Positions 15,865 to 24,532 of a stretch of 64,000 bases of DNA are shown piece after piece; the first letter of the stretch is position 1, and each line of letters starts with the position of its first letter. The stretch comes from Microbacterium sp. oral taxon 186 str. F0373 (GTDB lineage Bacteria; Actinomycetota; Actinomycetes; Actinomycetales; Microbacteriaceae), in assembly GCF_000411455.1 (NCBI RefSeq), contig NZ_KE150457.1, positions 122,401 through 186,400 on the forward strand. The letters run 5' to 3'. The notes beneath the pieces are model-generated. The model saw only the letters and a list, made by a program, of their open reading frames with translations, ran no database searches and was not told the DNA's origin. The translations under genes and the position numbers were made by a program.

Positions 15865-17784
15865 ATGACCCCGAGCCCCTCCCCGCTGGAGTCCGTGCTG
15901 CGCACGGGCCGCGCGTTCGCCCTGATCGCCCGGGAAGCCGACACCGTCGAGATCCTGGTCGGCGAGGTGGTCGACGTCCCACTGCTGGCCGACATCCCCC
16001 TGACCGACGCCGACGGGACCCCGCACGAGGTGCTCGCCCTCGTCCCCTACCGCCAGGTGGTCGAACGCGGCTTCTCGTGTCACGACGACGGCGCACCCCT
16101 GCGCTGTCTCCTGGTCGACGAGCACGTGACGCTCGAGCGGGCCGCGCTGGTGTCGACGCTGCCGTCCGAGACCGTGCCGCTGACCGATGCCGGATTCGAT
16201 GTCAGCGATGACGAGTATGCGACGATCGTCCGCCGCGTCATCACCGATGAGATCGGCCGGGGCGAAGGAGCGAACTTCGTCATCCGCCGCGACTTCACGG
16301 CATCCGTCGACACCGACGCGCTCACCGCGGGACTCACGTGGTTCCGCGCCCTGCTGGAGCACGAACGCGGCGCCTACTGGACCTTCCTGGTGTCCACGCC
16401 CGGACACCTCGCGGTCGGCGCAAGCCCGGAGGCCCACGTCAGCGCGCAGAGCGGCGATGCCGCGACCCCGGGCACCAGCGTCGTCACGATGAACCCGATC
16501 TCGGGCACCTTCCGCCACCCCGCCGGCGGCGCCACGGCCGAGACGCTCACCGCTTTCCTGTCGTCGACGAAGGAGACCGAGGAGCTCTTCATGGTCGTCG
16601 ACGAGGAGCTCAAGATGATGAGCGCCGTCTGCAGCGACGGCGGACGCATCACCGGACCGCATCTGAAGGAGATGTCACGGCTCACCCACACGGAGTACAT
16701 GCTCCGTGGCACGAGCACGATGGATCCGCGCGACATCCTGCGCGAGACGATGTTCGCCCCGACGGTCACCGGCTCACCGATGCAGAACGCCTGCACCGTC
16801 ATCAAGCGGCATGAGCGCGAACCTCGCGGGTACTACTCCGGCGTCGCGGCGCTGTTCACCCCGACCCCCGATGGTCGCCACGATCTGGACGCGCCCATCC
16901 TCATCCGCACCGCCTATCTGGTCGACGGCACACTGCGCGTTCCGGTGGGCGCCACGCTCGTGCGTCATTCCGACCCCGACGGCGAGGTCGGAGAGACCCA
17001 CGGCAAGGCGGCGGGTGTGCTGGGCGCCATCGGCGCGGTCGCGCGCGATGCCGCGCCCGCAGCGATCGCCGACGAGGACGCCCCGGCACCGGCCGCACCA
17101 CGGCTGGCCGACGACCCGGCGATCGCCGCCCTGCTCGCGGCGCGCAACGAGCGTCTCGCGCCCTTCTGGCTGAACCCGCAGCACACCGATGTCGTGGGCC
17201 CCTACGTCGGCCGAACGGCGGTGGTGGTGGATGCCGAGGACCGCTTCACCACGATGCTCGCGCACCAGCTGCGCCACCTCGGCTTCGCCACCTCGATCGT
17301 GCCGTGGAGCCGCGCCGCCGCAGAAGCCCACACTCTCGAGGCCGCCGACATCGTCGTGGCGGGTCCCGGTCCGGGCGACCCGCGGGACGACGACAGCGCC
17401 CGCATCCGCACCCTGCGCGACGTCGTCACGGGACGCCTCGACGGCGGTCGAGCCCTGCTCGCTGTCTGCCTGAGCCACCAGATCCTCGCCGATCGACTCG
17501 GCCTGGACCTCGCTCCTCTGGCGGCACCACACCAGGGCCTGCAGAAGACCGTGGACGTCTTCGGTGAGGCGTCGTCGATCGGGTTCTACAACACGTTCAC
17601 CGCCCGCGTGAACCCGGGAACGGCCCGCCTCGGGCGCACGGAGATCTCGGCGGATGGGGCCTCCGGTGACGTCTACGCCCTGCGCGGACCGCGCTACGCC
17701 TCGGTGCAGGGGCACCTGGAATCGATCCTCTCGCGCGACGGCCTCGCCACTCTCGAACGACTGGTGTCCTGGGCTCTCGACTGA
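15865..17784 (+). CDS. trpEG: Fused anthranilate synthase, TrpE and TrpG parts in one chain (PhzE-like architecture)
   Basis: 639 residues. N-terminal chorismate-binding half (~1-420) with GFDVSDDEYATIVRRVITDE, LTHTEYMLRG and GYYSGVAALF; C-terminal glutamine amidotransferase (~445-639) with nucleophile Cys535 in LLAVCLSHQ and His617/Glu619 in VQGHLES. It makes anthranilate from chorismate and glutamine. The same layout and length occur in PhzE (2-amino-2-deoxyisochorismate synthase), but the Trp attenuator upstream and the lack of other phz genes favour tryptophan synthesis. The ATG at 15865 has AAGAAAGG seven bases upstream. The stop is one base from the rseP stop on the other strand. Confidence 0.85.
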   Translation: MTPSPSPLESVLRTGRAFALIAREADTVEILVGEVVDVPLLADIPLTDADGTPHEVLALVPYRQVVERGFSCHDDGAPLRCLLVDEHVTLERAALVSTLPSETVPLTDAGFDVSDDEYATIVRRVITDEIGRGEGANFVIRRDFTASVDTDALTAGLTWFRALLEHERGAYWTFLVSTPGHLAVGASPEAHVSAQSGDAATPGTSVVTMNPISGTFRHPAGGATAETLTAFLSSTKETEELFMVVDEELKMMSAVCSDGGRITGPHLKEMSRLTHTEYMLRGTSTMDPRDILRETMFAPTVTGSPMQNACTVIKRHEREPRGYYSGVAALFTPTPDGRHDLDAPILIRTAYLVDGTLRVPVGATLVRHSDPDGEVGETHGKAAGVLGAIGAVARDAAPAAIADEDAPAPAAPRLADDPAIAALLAARNERLAPFWLNPQHTDVVGPYVGRTAVVVDAEDRFTTMLAHQLRHLGFATSIVPWSRAAAEAHTLEAADIVVAGPGPGDPRDDDSARIRTLRDVVTGRLDGGRALLAVCLSHQILADRLGLDLAPLAAPHQGLQKTVDVFGEASSIGFYNTFTARVNPGTARLGRTEISADGASGDVYALRGPRYASVQGHLESILSRDGLATLERLVSWALD

Positions 17785-17785
17785 C

Positions 17786-19096
17786 TCAGCCGAAGATCTT
17801 GAGCGGATTCACGATGTCCGCCAGGATCAGGATGCCGCCCATCACGACGATCGCGACGACCACGACGAACGTCACCGGGACGAGCGTGGTCGCATCGACG
17901 GGGCGCGGCGGCGGGCGGCGCCACAGCCGGGCCCAGGCGCGCTTCACGCCCTCCCAGAGGGCGATCACCACGTGGCCACCGTCCAGCGGCAGCAGCGGGA
18001 TGAGGTTGAAGACGAACAGTGCCAGGTTGAGCGAGCCCAACAGCCCGAGAATGGTGGCGACGCGGTTGAGCACCGGCGCATCGGTGGCCGCGGCCTCGCC
18101 GGCGAGCCGGCCGACGCCGACCACCGACAGCGGCCCGTTCGGATCGCGCGGAGCCCCGGTGATCATGTCGGACGCCGTCTGGTAGACGCGTGCCGGCAGT
18201 TGCCCCATGATGCCGACGACCTGACCGGCCTGCTGCACCGCTGCGGCGGGACCCGCCCACAGCGGCTGGTGCACATAGTCCGTCATCGCGGTCATTCCGA
18301 CGAAGCCGACGTCGGCGGTGACGGTGGTGCCGTCGGGCCCCGCGATCTGACGTTGCGCGAGCAGCGGTGTGACCTGGAGGGTCTGCTCGACACCGTCGCG
18401 GCGGACGACGACGGCGATGGCGCGGTTGGGCGAGGCCTGGATGATCGCCGACGCCTCCTCGAACGTCTGCACCGACGTGCCGTCGACCGACACGATCACG
18501 TCACCGGTCTGGATGCCGGCCGCCGCGGCCGGTGAGACGGGATCGTCTGCCGCGCACGCGGTCTGGGTCGATCCTGCCGGCAGCACGCACTGGTTCACCG
18601 CGGCGATGGTGGTCGTCGCGGTCTGCACGCCGATGCCGCTGAAGACGATCGCGAACAGGAGCATCGCCAGCAGAAGGTTCATGACCGGGCCACCGAGCAT
18701 GATGACGATCCGCCGCCACACGGGGAGTGCGTAGAAGGTTCCGGTGCGGTCCACACCGTCGAGGGTCTCCTCGTTGGCGGCCCGCGCATCCTGCACCATC
18801 GACGCGAAGAAGCCGGCGCGCGCCCGCGCGGCGGCCGTGGCCGCCACGGTCTGCGGGGCCGGCGGATACATACCCGCCATGGAGATGTAGCCGCCGAGCG
18901 GCAGGAGCTTCACGCCGTACTCCGTCTCACCGAACCGGCGAGACCACAGCGTCGGCCCGAGACCCACCATGTAGCGGCCCACTCGCACGCCGAAGAGCTT
19001 GGCGGGCACGAGATGCCCGACCTCGTGCAGAGCGATGGATGCCGCGAGCCCCACGACCAGCAGCACGACGCCGACGATGAAGGCGATGAGGGTCAC
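17786..19096 (-). CDS. rseP: Site-2 intramembrane zinc metalloprotease RseP/Rip1 (M50)
   Basis: 436 residues. The membrane-embedded active site is His24-Glu25-x-x-His28 (IALHEVGHLV) in the first helix; the third ligand lies in the NLIPLLPLDGGHVV segment of a later helix. A PDZ domain sits in the middle (PAAAAGIQTGDVIVSVDG). These proteases cut anti-sigma factors and other membrane proteins to release signals. The start is GTG at 19096. In Actinobacteria rseP usually lies between dxr and ispG; that order survives here but with the ycnI and pfl genes inserted upstream and trpEG downstream. Confidence 0.92.
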   Translation of the reverse strand: MTLIAFIVGVVLLVVGLAASIALHEVGHLVPAKLFGVRVGRYMVGLGPTLWSRRFGETEYGVKLLPLGGYISMAGMYPPAPQTVAATAAARARAGFFASMVQDARAANEETLDGVDRTGTFYALPVWRRIVIMLGGPVMNLLLAMLLFAIVFSGIGVQTATTTIAAVNQCVLPAGSTQTACAADDPVSPAAAAGIQTGDVIVSVDGTSVQTFEEASAIIQASPNRAIAVVVRRDGVEQTLQVTPLLAQRQIAGPDGTTVTADVGFVGMTAMTDYVHQPLWAGPAAAVQQAGQVVGIMGQLPARVYQTASDMITGAPRDPNGPLSVVGVGRLAGEAAATDAPVLNRVATILGLLGSLNLALFVFNLIPLLPLDGGHVVIALWEGVKRAWARLWRRPPPRPVDATTLVPVTFVVVVAIVVMGGILILADIVNPLKIFG

Positions 19097-19179
19097 GAGC
19101 CAAGAGGCTACCGGTCGCCGCTTTGAGTTTGCTCAGCCCTCGCGCGGCACGCCCCTTTCGGCGCCGGTAGGCTCATCAG

Positions 19180-19776
19180 GTGCCCCACCGATCGACGAGC
19201 CGCCGTGTGCGCGCCCTGCGCGGCACGACCGCAGCGGCGATCGCGACGACGATCGCCTCGACGGGGCACACGTTCGGCGGCGGACAGGCACCCCCGCTGT
19301 GGCTGATCGTGGCCGTCACCGTTCTCGCCTCACCCGTCGCCGTCGCTCTCGTCGGCCGACGCCGGAGTCTGCTTCGGACGGCAGCGGCCATCGCGGCGGC
19401 GCAGATCGCACTGCACACGATGTTCGCCGTGATCGGACCCACCTCCCTCCCCGCCGCCGGCACCGGGCACGTGCACGGCGCGCTCTCGATCGGTCCGGCC
19501 GTTGCCGGCTCCGGACACTCCGCCGCTCATCTCAGCGTCGGGATGCTCCTCGCCCACGCCCTGGCCGCGGTCGTCACCATCGCGCTCGTGGCCTACGGCG
19601 AGCGGCTTCTGGCGGTTCTGGCCCGCGGCATCCGACGCGTCCTGAACCGCGCCCACTCGCCGGCACCGCAGGCCTTCCCCTGGGTCGTCATCCCCTCTCC
19701 CGGCCCGCGCGTCGCGCGTGCCGATGCCCACCTGTCCGTTCTCACTCGACGGGGTCCGCCGGCGTTCGCACGCTGA
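19180..19776 (+). CDS. Histidine-containing membrane protein upstream of ycnI
   Basis: 198 residues, with about four hydrophobic segments and His residues near them (STGHTFGGG, GTGHVHGAL, GSGHSAAHLS). It ends in a soluble Pro/Arg-rich tail. I do not recognise a named family. Proteins of this kind often precede ycnI genes in Actinobacteria, so a role in copper handling is possible but only inferred from the neighbour and the histidines. The GTG at 19180 is six bases after TAGGCT (19168-19173), again the leaderless pattern. Confidence 0.6.
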   Translation: MPHRSTSRRVRALRGTTAAAIATTIASTGHTFGGGQAPPLWLIVAVTVLASPVAVALVGRRRSLLRTAAAIAAAQIALHTMFAVIGPTSLPAAGTGHVHGALSIGPAVAGSGHSAAHLSVGMLLAHALAAVVTIALVAYGERLLAVLARGIRRVLNRAHSPAPQAFPWVVIPSPGPRVARADAHLSVLTRRGPPAFAR

Positions 19777-19865
19777 GCACCGCCGCATCCGCGGCACCCC
19801 GCGGCACCGCCGCACCCGTCATCGCGGCATCCGCCGCGCCACGAACGAACAGAAAGAGCACCCTG

Positions 19866-20561
19866 ATGACTGTCACCCCTCCCTCCCGCCGCCGCGCACG
19901 CACGATCGCCGGCGTCCTCGCCGGCGCCGCCCTGGTGCTTGCGGCCCCCCTCGCCGCATCGGCTCACGTGCACGTCACGCCGGACGCGTCGGATGCCGGG
20001 TCGACCACACGCCTCGCGTTCTCGTTCAGCCACGGCTGCGAGGACTCGCCCACCACCGCGGTGAAGATCACCATCCCCCAGGGCATCGACGGCGTGAAGC
20101 CGGTGCTCGACGGCGCCTGGAAGATCACCCGCGAGCTGAACACGGATGGCATCCCGTCCTCCGTCACGTTCACGGCGATCACGCCGGTCGACTCCGGCGT
20201 AGCGGCCTCGGTCGCGCTCGACGTGATCTTCTCGTCGAGCGCCGCGAACACCTCGGTGGCCTTCCCCGTCCTGCAGACGTGCGAAACCGGGTCGACCGAC
20301 TGGTCGGAGGTCGCCGCCGAGGGGCAGAGCGAAGACGATCTGAAAGCGCCTGCCCCCGTCGTCGCGGTCGGTGCCGTGTCGACCGGCTCTGGCGACCACG
20401 GGCATGCGTCGACGACCGACGGCGATGCAGATGCGCACGCCGCCACGACCGCCGCGGCGGCGTCGGATGCCGACCCGGTCGCACGCTGGTTGAGCGGTGG
20501 CGCCCTCGCCGCCGCGATCGCAGCGCTCGTCGTCGCGCTGGTGCGTCGACGCCGCGCCTGA
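19866..20561 (+). CDS. ycnI: YcnI-like copper-binding protein (DUF1775)
   Basis: 231 residues. Signal peptide cut after ASA would leave His34 as the first residue of the mature protein (HVHVTPD), the position used by YcnI proteins to hold copper through an N-terminal histidine. The DUF1775 domain runs to about 160 (FSFSHGCEDSPTTAVKITIP, TLQ/VLQTCETG). Then comes a His/Asp/Ala-rich linker (DHGHASTTDGDADAHA) and a C-terminal transmembrane helix with an RRRR anchor. It is probably displayed on the outer face of the membrane for copper acquisition or delivery. It follows the His-containing membrane protein by 89 bases. No ycnJ/copC is present nearby. Confidence 0.82.
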   Translation: MTVTPPSRRRARTIAGVLAGAALVLAAPLAASAHVHVTPDASDAGSTTRLAFSFSHGCEDSPTTAVKITIPQGIDGVKPVLDGAWKITRELNTDGIPSSVTFTAITPVDSGVAASVALDVIFSSSAANTSVAFPVLQTCETGSTDWSEVAAEGQSEDDLKAPAPVVAVGAVSTGSGDHGHASTTDGDADAHAATTAAAASDADPVARWLSGGALAAAIAALVVALVRRRRA

Positions 20562-20585
20562 GCCGCACACGGCTCATCCTGAGTC

Positions 20586-20621
20586 GGGGCCCGGTCGCCG
20601 CACGGTCGGCGGCCGGGCCCC
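20586..20621 (+). terminator. Strong hairpin after ycnI
   Basis: Outer arms GGGGCCCGG (20586-20594) and CCGGGCCCC (20613-20621) pair perfectly. An inner 5-bp stem CGCCG/CGGCG continues with a CACGGT loop. It starts 25 bases after the ycnI stop. There is no T-run, as is common for actinobacterial terminators. Confidence 0.6.
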
Positions 20622-20793
20622 GCGTCGTCGAGACCGCCGTCACGGCGGGCGCCGCCGTCGTGATCACCGACCCCATCTGCGCGGAACCATCGTCCACCGC
20701 GGGCGTCCCGATCGTCGTGGTCGACGATCCGCGTACCGTGCGCAGCGAGATCTCGGCCCGCGTGTACGGCACGGATGAGAATCCGCCGATCGG
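20621..20793 (+). pseudogene. Relic resembling the N-terminal domain of a Mur ligase (MurE)
   Basis: One frame reads RVVETAVTAGAAVVITDP followed by AGVPIVVVDDPRTV and ISARVYG. This is the pattern of the MurE N-terminal UDP-binding domain (A..GA.AVLTD, P.LVVDDPRAVLG..AARVYG). There is no start codon with a ribosome site, no ATP-binding GTNGKT motif follows, and the frame soon becomes Pro/Arg-rich. I read it as a stranded gene fragment, not a working enzyme. Bases 20794-20977 that follow show no supported gene. Confidence 0.45.
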
Positions 20794-20977
20794 CGGAGCG
20801 CATGCCGCACTCGGCGCAAGAGATCGCGCGCCGAGCCCTCGCCGCAGCCGGGTGGAACCCGCCCGCCCCGACGCGGGCGGTGCCCGATCCGCCGGACTCC
20901 ACGCCGGACTCCGATCCGGCCCGGCCCGACCTGGCCCGGCCCGCCTGAGACCGTCGATACCTCGATCCTGGGACACG

Positions 20978-20998
20978 CCTTGTGGACTGACCACAAGG
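20978..20998. promoter_or_regulatory. Upstream GntR-type operator of the pfl operon
   Basis: CCTTGTGG-ACTGA-CCACAAGG is an 8-bp inverted repeat. Its core TTGTGGACTGACCACAA differs by one base from the second site 68 bp downstream. TGGTC-N-GACCA-type palindromes are bound by FCD-type GntR regulators such as LldR and PdhR. Confidence 0.65.
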
Positions 20999-21047
20999 GG
21001 CGTCCGTCTTTCCGGAGAGTCGATTGTCGGCGGCATCCATGCTCTCT

Positions 21048-21064
21048 TTGTGGTCTGACCACAA
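21048..21064. promoter_or_regulatory. Downstream GntR-type operator of the pfl operon
   Basis: TTGTGGTCTGACCACAA is a perfect palindrome around a central T. It ends five bases before TACGCT (21069-21074), a possible -10, so a bound regulator would cover the -35/-10 spacer. The centre-to-centre distance to the upstream copy is 68 bp (about 6.5 helical turns). Confidence 0.68.
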
Positions 21065-21140
21065 GCGCTACGCTGATCTCAACGACTCGCCCACGGATGG
21101 GTGGACGGGCCGCTCCCACGAGGATTTGAGGAAGCGAATC

Positions 21141-23402
21141 ATGACCACCGTCACCCCCTCCGCACAGGACACGCAGCCCGTCGCCTGGAACGGCTTCACC
21201 GCCGGCCCGTGGCAGGACGCGATCGATGTGCGCGATTTCATTCAGCGCAACTACACGCCGTACCTCGGCGACGCCTCGTTCCTGACCGGCGCCACGGCCC
21301 GCACCACGCGCATCTGGAGCACGCTGTCGGCGATGTTCCCGGTCGAGCGCGAGAAGGGCATCTACGACGTCGACGCGCACACGCCCGCCGGCATCACCGC
21401 CCACGGCCCCGGGTACATCGCGAAGGACGACGAGCTCATCGTCGGCCTGCAGACCGACGCGCCGCTGAAGCGCGCGATCATGCCCAACGGCGGCTGGCGC
21501 ATGGTCGAGGGCGCGCTCGAGACCTACGGCTACGAGGTCGACCAGACCCTCAAGGAGATCTTCACGAGCTACCGCAAGACGCACAACGAGGCCGTCTTCG
21601 ACGTGTACTCGCCGAACGTCCGCGCCGCGCGCAGCTCGCACGTCATCACCGGACTTCCGGACGCCTACGGCCGCGGCCGCATCATCGGCGACTACCGCCG
21701 CGTCGCGCTGTACGGCATCGACCAGCTGATCGCCGCCAAGAAGGTCGACAAGCTCGGTCTGGACACCACGCCGTTCTCGGAAGAGGTCGTCCGCATGCGC
21801 GAGGAGCACGCGGAACAGATCCGCGCGCTCGGCGAACTGAAGCAGATGGCAGCGGCGTACGGCTTCGACATCTCCGGGCCGGCGACCACCGCGCGGGAAG
21901 CGGTGCAGTGGCTGTACTTCGGCTACCTCGCCGCCGTGAAGGAGCAGAACGGCGCCGCGATGTCGCTCGGACGCACCTCGACGTTCCTCGACGTCTTCAT
22001 CGAGCGCGACCTGCAGTCGGGCCTGATCACCGAGACCGAGGCGCAGGAGATCATCGACGACTTCGTCATCAAGCTGCGCATCGTCCGCTTCCTGCGCACC
22101 CCCGAGTACGACAGCCTGTTCTCCGGCGACCCGACCTGGGTCACCGAGACGATCGGCGGCATGGGCGAGGACGGTCGCCCCCTCGTGACGAAGAACTCCT
22201 TCCGGTTCCTGCAGACCCTGTACAACCTGGGTCCGGCGCCCGAGCCCAACATGACCGTGTTCTGGAGCCCCGAGCTGCCGCAGGGGTTCAAGGATTACTG
22301 CGCACGGGTGTCCATCGACACGTCGGCGGTGCAGTACGAGTCGGACGAGATCATCCGCCCCGCCTGGGGCGATGACGCCGCGATCGCCTGCTGCGTGAGC
22401 CCCATGCGCGTCGGCAAGCAGATGCAGTTCTTCGGTGCGCGCGTGAACCTCGCCAAGACGCTGCTCTACGCGATCAACGGAGGCCGCGACGAGGTCACCG
22501 GCAAGCAGGTCTCGCCGGTGACGGCACCCGTCGGCGACGGCCCGCTCGACTTCGATGACGTCATGGAGCGCTTCGACAAGACGATGGACTGGCTGGCCGA
22601 GACCTACGTCGAGGCCCTCAACTGCATCCACTGGTCGCACGACAAGTACGCGTACGAGCGCATCGAGATGGCCCTGCACGACAAGGACGTGCTGCGCACG
22701 ATGGCCTGCGGAATCGCGGGACTGTCCGTCGCGGCGGACTCGCTGTCGGCCATCAAGTACGCCACCGTCACCCCCGTGCGCGACGAACGCGGCATCGTGG
22801 TGGACTACCTCACCGAGGGCGAGTTCCCGAGCTACGGCAACGACGACGACCGCGCCGACCAGATCGCTGTCGGCCTGGTGGAGAGCTTCATGTCGAAGAT
22901 CCGCCGTCACCCGATGTACCGGAACGCCCTGCCCACGCAGTCGGTGCTCACGATCACCTCGAACGTCGTCTACGGCAAGGCGACGGGTAACACGCCCGAC
23001 GGTCGCCGCGCCGGAGAGCCGTTCGCCCCGGGCGCCAACCCCATGAACGGCCGCGACACCCACGGCATGCTCGCCTCGGCACTGTCGGTCGCCAAGATCC
23101 CCTACGCGCAGTCGCAGGACGGCATCTCGCTGACCAACACCGTCGTCCCGAGCGGCCTCGGGCGCACTGTCGAGGAGCAGGTGCGCAACCTCGCCGGTCT
23201 GCTCGACGCCTACGTGGGCTCGCACGGATATCACATGAACGTCAACGTGCTGAACCGCGAGACGCTCGAGGATGCCATGGAGCACCCGGAGAACTACCCG
23301 CAGCTGACCATCCGCGTCTCCGGCTACGCCGTGAACTTCGTCCGCCTCACGCGCGAGCAGCAGCTCGACGTGCTGTCGCGTACGTTCCACGGCTCCATGT
23401 GA
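21141..23402 (+). CDS. pflB: Pyruvate formate-lyase (formate C-acetyltransferase)
   Basis: 753 residues; glycyl-radical enzyme that splits pyruvate with CoA into acetyl-CoA and formate in low oxygen. Adjacent catalytic Cys417 and Cys418 lie in AIACCVSPM (E. coli 418/419) and the radical Gly728 in RVSGYAVNF (E. coli 734). The full length equals the family norm. The ATG at 21141 has GAGGA about seven bases upstream; the ORF start at 21024 would begin inside the control region. It is followed by its activase pflA. Control is probably by a GntR-family protein at two operators upstream. No formate channel or formate dehydrogenase gene is in the window. Confidence 0.95.
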   Translation: MTTVTPSAQDTQPVAWNGFTAGPWQDAIDVRDFIQRNYTPYLGDASFLTGATARTTRIWSTLSAMFPVEREKGIYDVDAHTPAGITAHGPGYIAKDDELIVGLQTDAPLKRAIMPNGGWRMVEGALETYGYEVDQTLKEIFTSYRKTHNEAVFDVYSPNVRAARSSHVITGLPDAYGRGRIIGDYRRVALYGIDQLIAAKKVDKLGLDTTPFSEEVVRMREEHAEQIRALGELKQMAAAYGFDISGPATTAREAVQWLYFGYLAAVKEQNGAAMSLGRTSTFLDVFIERDLQSGLITETEAQEIIDDFVIKLRIVRFLRTPEYDSLFSGDPTWVTETIGGMGEDGRPLVTKNSFRFLQTLYNLGPAPEPNMTVFWSPELPQGFKDYCARVSIDTSAVQYESDEIIRPAWGDDAAIACCVSPMRVGKQMQFFGARVNLAKTLLYAINGGRDEVTGKQVSPVTAPVGDGPLDFDDVMERFDKTMDWLAETYVEALNCIHWSHDKYAYERIEMALHDKDVLRTMACGIAGLSVAADSLSAIKYATVTPVRDERGIVVDYLTEGEFPSYGNDDDRADQIAVGLVESFMSKIRRHPMYRNALPTQSVLTITSNVVYGKATGNTPDGRRAGEPFAPGANPMNGRDTHGMLASALSVAKIPYAQSQDGISLTNTVVPSGLGRTVEEQVRNLAGLLDAYVGSHGYHMNVNVLNRETLEDAMEHPENYPQLTIRVSGYAVNFVRLTREQQLDVLSRTFHGSM

Positions 23403-23451
23403 TCCGGATCCCCCGGCAGACGAACCGACACGCAGAGAGAAGCTGAGGACA

Positions 23452-24390
23452 ATGGCCAGGGCGATGCTCCGTCGCCACCCGTGCAACGCGGTGCCGTCCA
23501 CCCTTCCCGCACTCCCCGATGACGCGGTGCGCCTGGAGGTTCCCCTCCAGGCGCCCGCCCACCGGCGCGCGGGCGCCGGCCTCGACGGGCTCGCGGTCTC
23601 GGACGTCGATCGTCACGAGCGACTGACCGCGATGCGCGAGGGCCGGCTCGGCTCCGTGCACTCGTGGGAGCTCGTCACCGCCGTGGACGGGCCGGGAACG
23701 CGGCTGACCACGTTCCTCAGCGGATGCCCGCTGCAGTGCCTCTACTGCCACAACCCTGACACCCTCGCGATGAAGGACGGTCAGCCCGTCACGAGCGATG
23801 AGCTGCTCACCCGCATCGCGCGCTACACCGCAGTGTTCCAGGCGACCGGCGGCGGCATCACCCTCTCCGGCGGCGAGGTGCTCATGCAGCCTGCCTTCGC
23901 AGCGCGGATCCTGCGCGGCGCGAAGGAGCTCGGCATCCACACCGCCATCGACACGTCCGGGTACCTCGGCGCCGCGGCATCCGACGCCCTGCTGGACGAC
24001 GTCGACCTCGTCCTGCTGGACGTCAAGAGCGGCAACCCCGAAACCTACCGCACGGTGACGGGGCGCGAGCTCGAGCCCACGCTGGCGTTCGGTCGCCGCC
24101 TCGCCGCTCGGCCCGGGGGGCCGGAAGTGTGGATCCGCTTCGTCCTCGTTCCGGGCCTGACCGACGACATCGACAACGTCGAGGCAGTCGCTGCGTACGC
24201 GGCGTCACTCAATGAGATCCGCCCCGATACGGTCACCCGCGTCGAGGTGCTGCCGTTCCACCAGATGGGCCGAGACAAGTGGGACACGCTCGGGCGTGAC
24301 TACCGTCTTGCCGAGACCGAACCGCCCTCGGTGCACCTCGTCGACCGGGTCCGCGATCAGTTCCGCGCACACGGCCTGCTCACGTACTGA
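23452..24390 (+). CDS. pflA: Pyruvate formate-lyase activating enzyme (radical SAM)
   Basis: 312 residues; uses S-adenosylmethionine and a 4Fe-4S cluster to install the glycyl radical on PflB. Cluster cysteines are Cys92, Cys96 and Cys99 in SGCPLQCLYCHNPD; GGGITLSGGEVLMQP is the SAM-binding GGE motif. Compared with the ~246-residue E. coli enzyme it has about 60 extra N-terminal residues (basic, Pro/Ala-rich) before EGRLGSVHSWELVTAVDGPG. The ATG at 23452 has GAGGAC upstream, but a start at the internal ATG of TAMREGRLGS (about residue 61) cannot be excluded. It lies 49 bases after pflB, one operon. Confidence 0.93.
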   Translation: MARAMLRRHPCNAVPSTLPALPDDAVRLEVPLQAPAHRRAGAGLDGLAVSDVDRHERLTAMREGRLGSVHSWELVTAVDGPGTRLTTFLSGCPLQCLYCHNPDTLAMKDGQPVTSDELLTRIARYTAVFQATGGGITLSGGEVLMQPAFAARILRGAKELGIHTAIDTSGYLGAAASDALLDDVDLVLLDVKSGNPETYRTVTGRELEPTLAFGRRLAARPGGPEVWIRFVLVPGLTDDIDNVEAVAAYAASLNEIRPDTVTRVEVLPFHQMGRDKWDTLGRDYRLAETEPPSVHLVDRVRDQFRAHGLLTY

Positions 24391-24460
24391 CCGTTTCACC
24401 CCTGCCCCGGCCGCCGCTTCCCCGCGGCCGCATCCCCCGATCTCCCCCGAATCGGGCGCC

Positions 24461-24500
24461 GACCGGACCGCCCGCCCCATCCTCTGCGGGCGGTCCGGTC
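24461..24500. terminator. Bidirectional terminator between pflA and dxr
   Basis: Arms GACCGGACCGCCCGC (24461-24475) and GCGGGCGGTCCGGTC (24486-24500) pair perfectly over 15 bp with a 10-base loop. It lies in the 142-base gap between two convergent stops. Confidence 0.75.
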
Positions 24501-24532
24501 CCCTTCGTCGTACGGGGGGGGACGCGTCGACG

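Noticed and set aside
20775..20948. 57-residue ORF starting MRIRRSAERMPHSAQEIARR
   Set aside because: No ribosome site, a Pro/Asp-rich tail typical of chance GC-rich frames, and no recognisable family.
20621..21058. A full working gene reading from the MurE-like stretch to 21058
   Set aside because: After about 55 codons the frame is Arg/Pro/Gly-rich and crosses the pfl operators; no start codon with a ribosome site exists.
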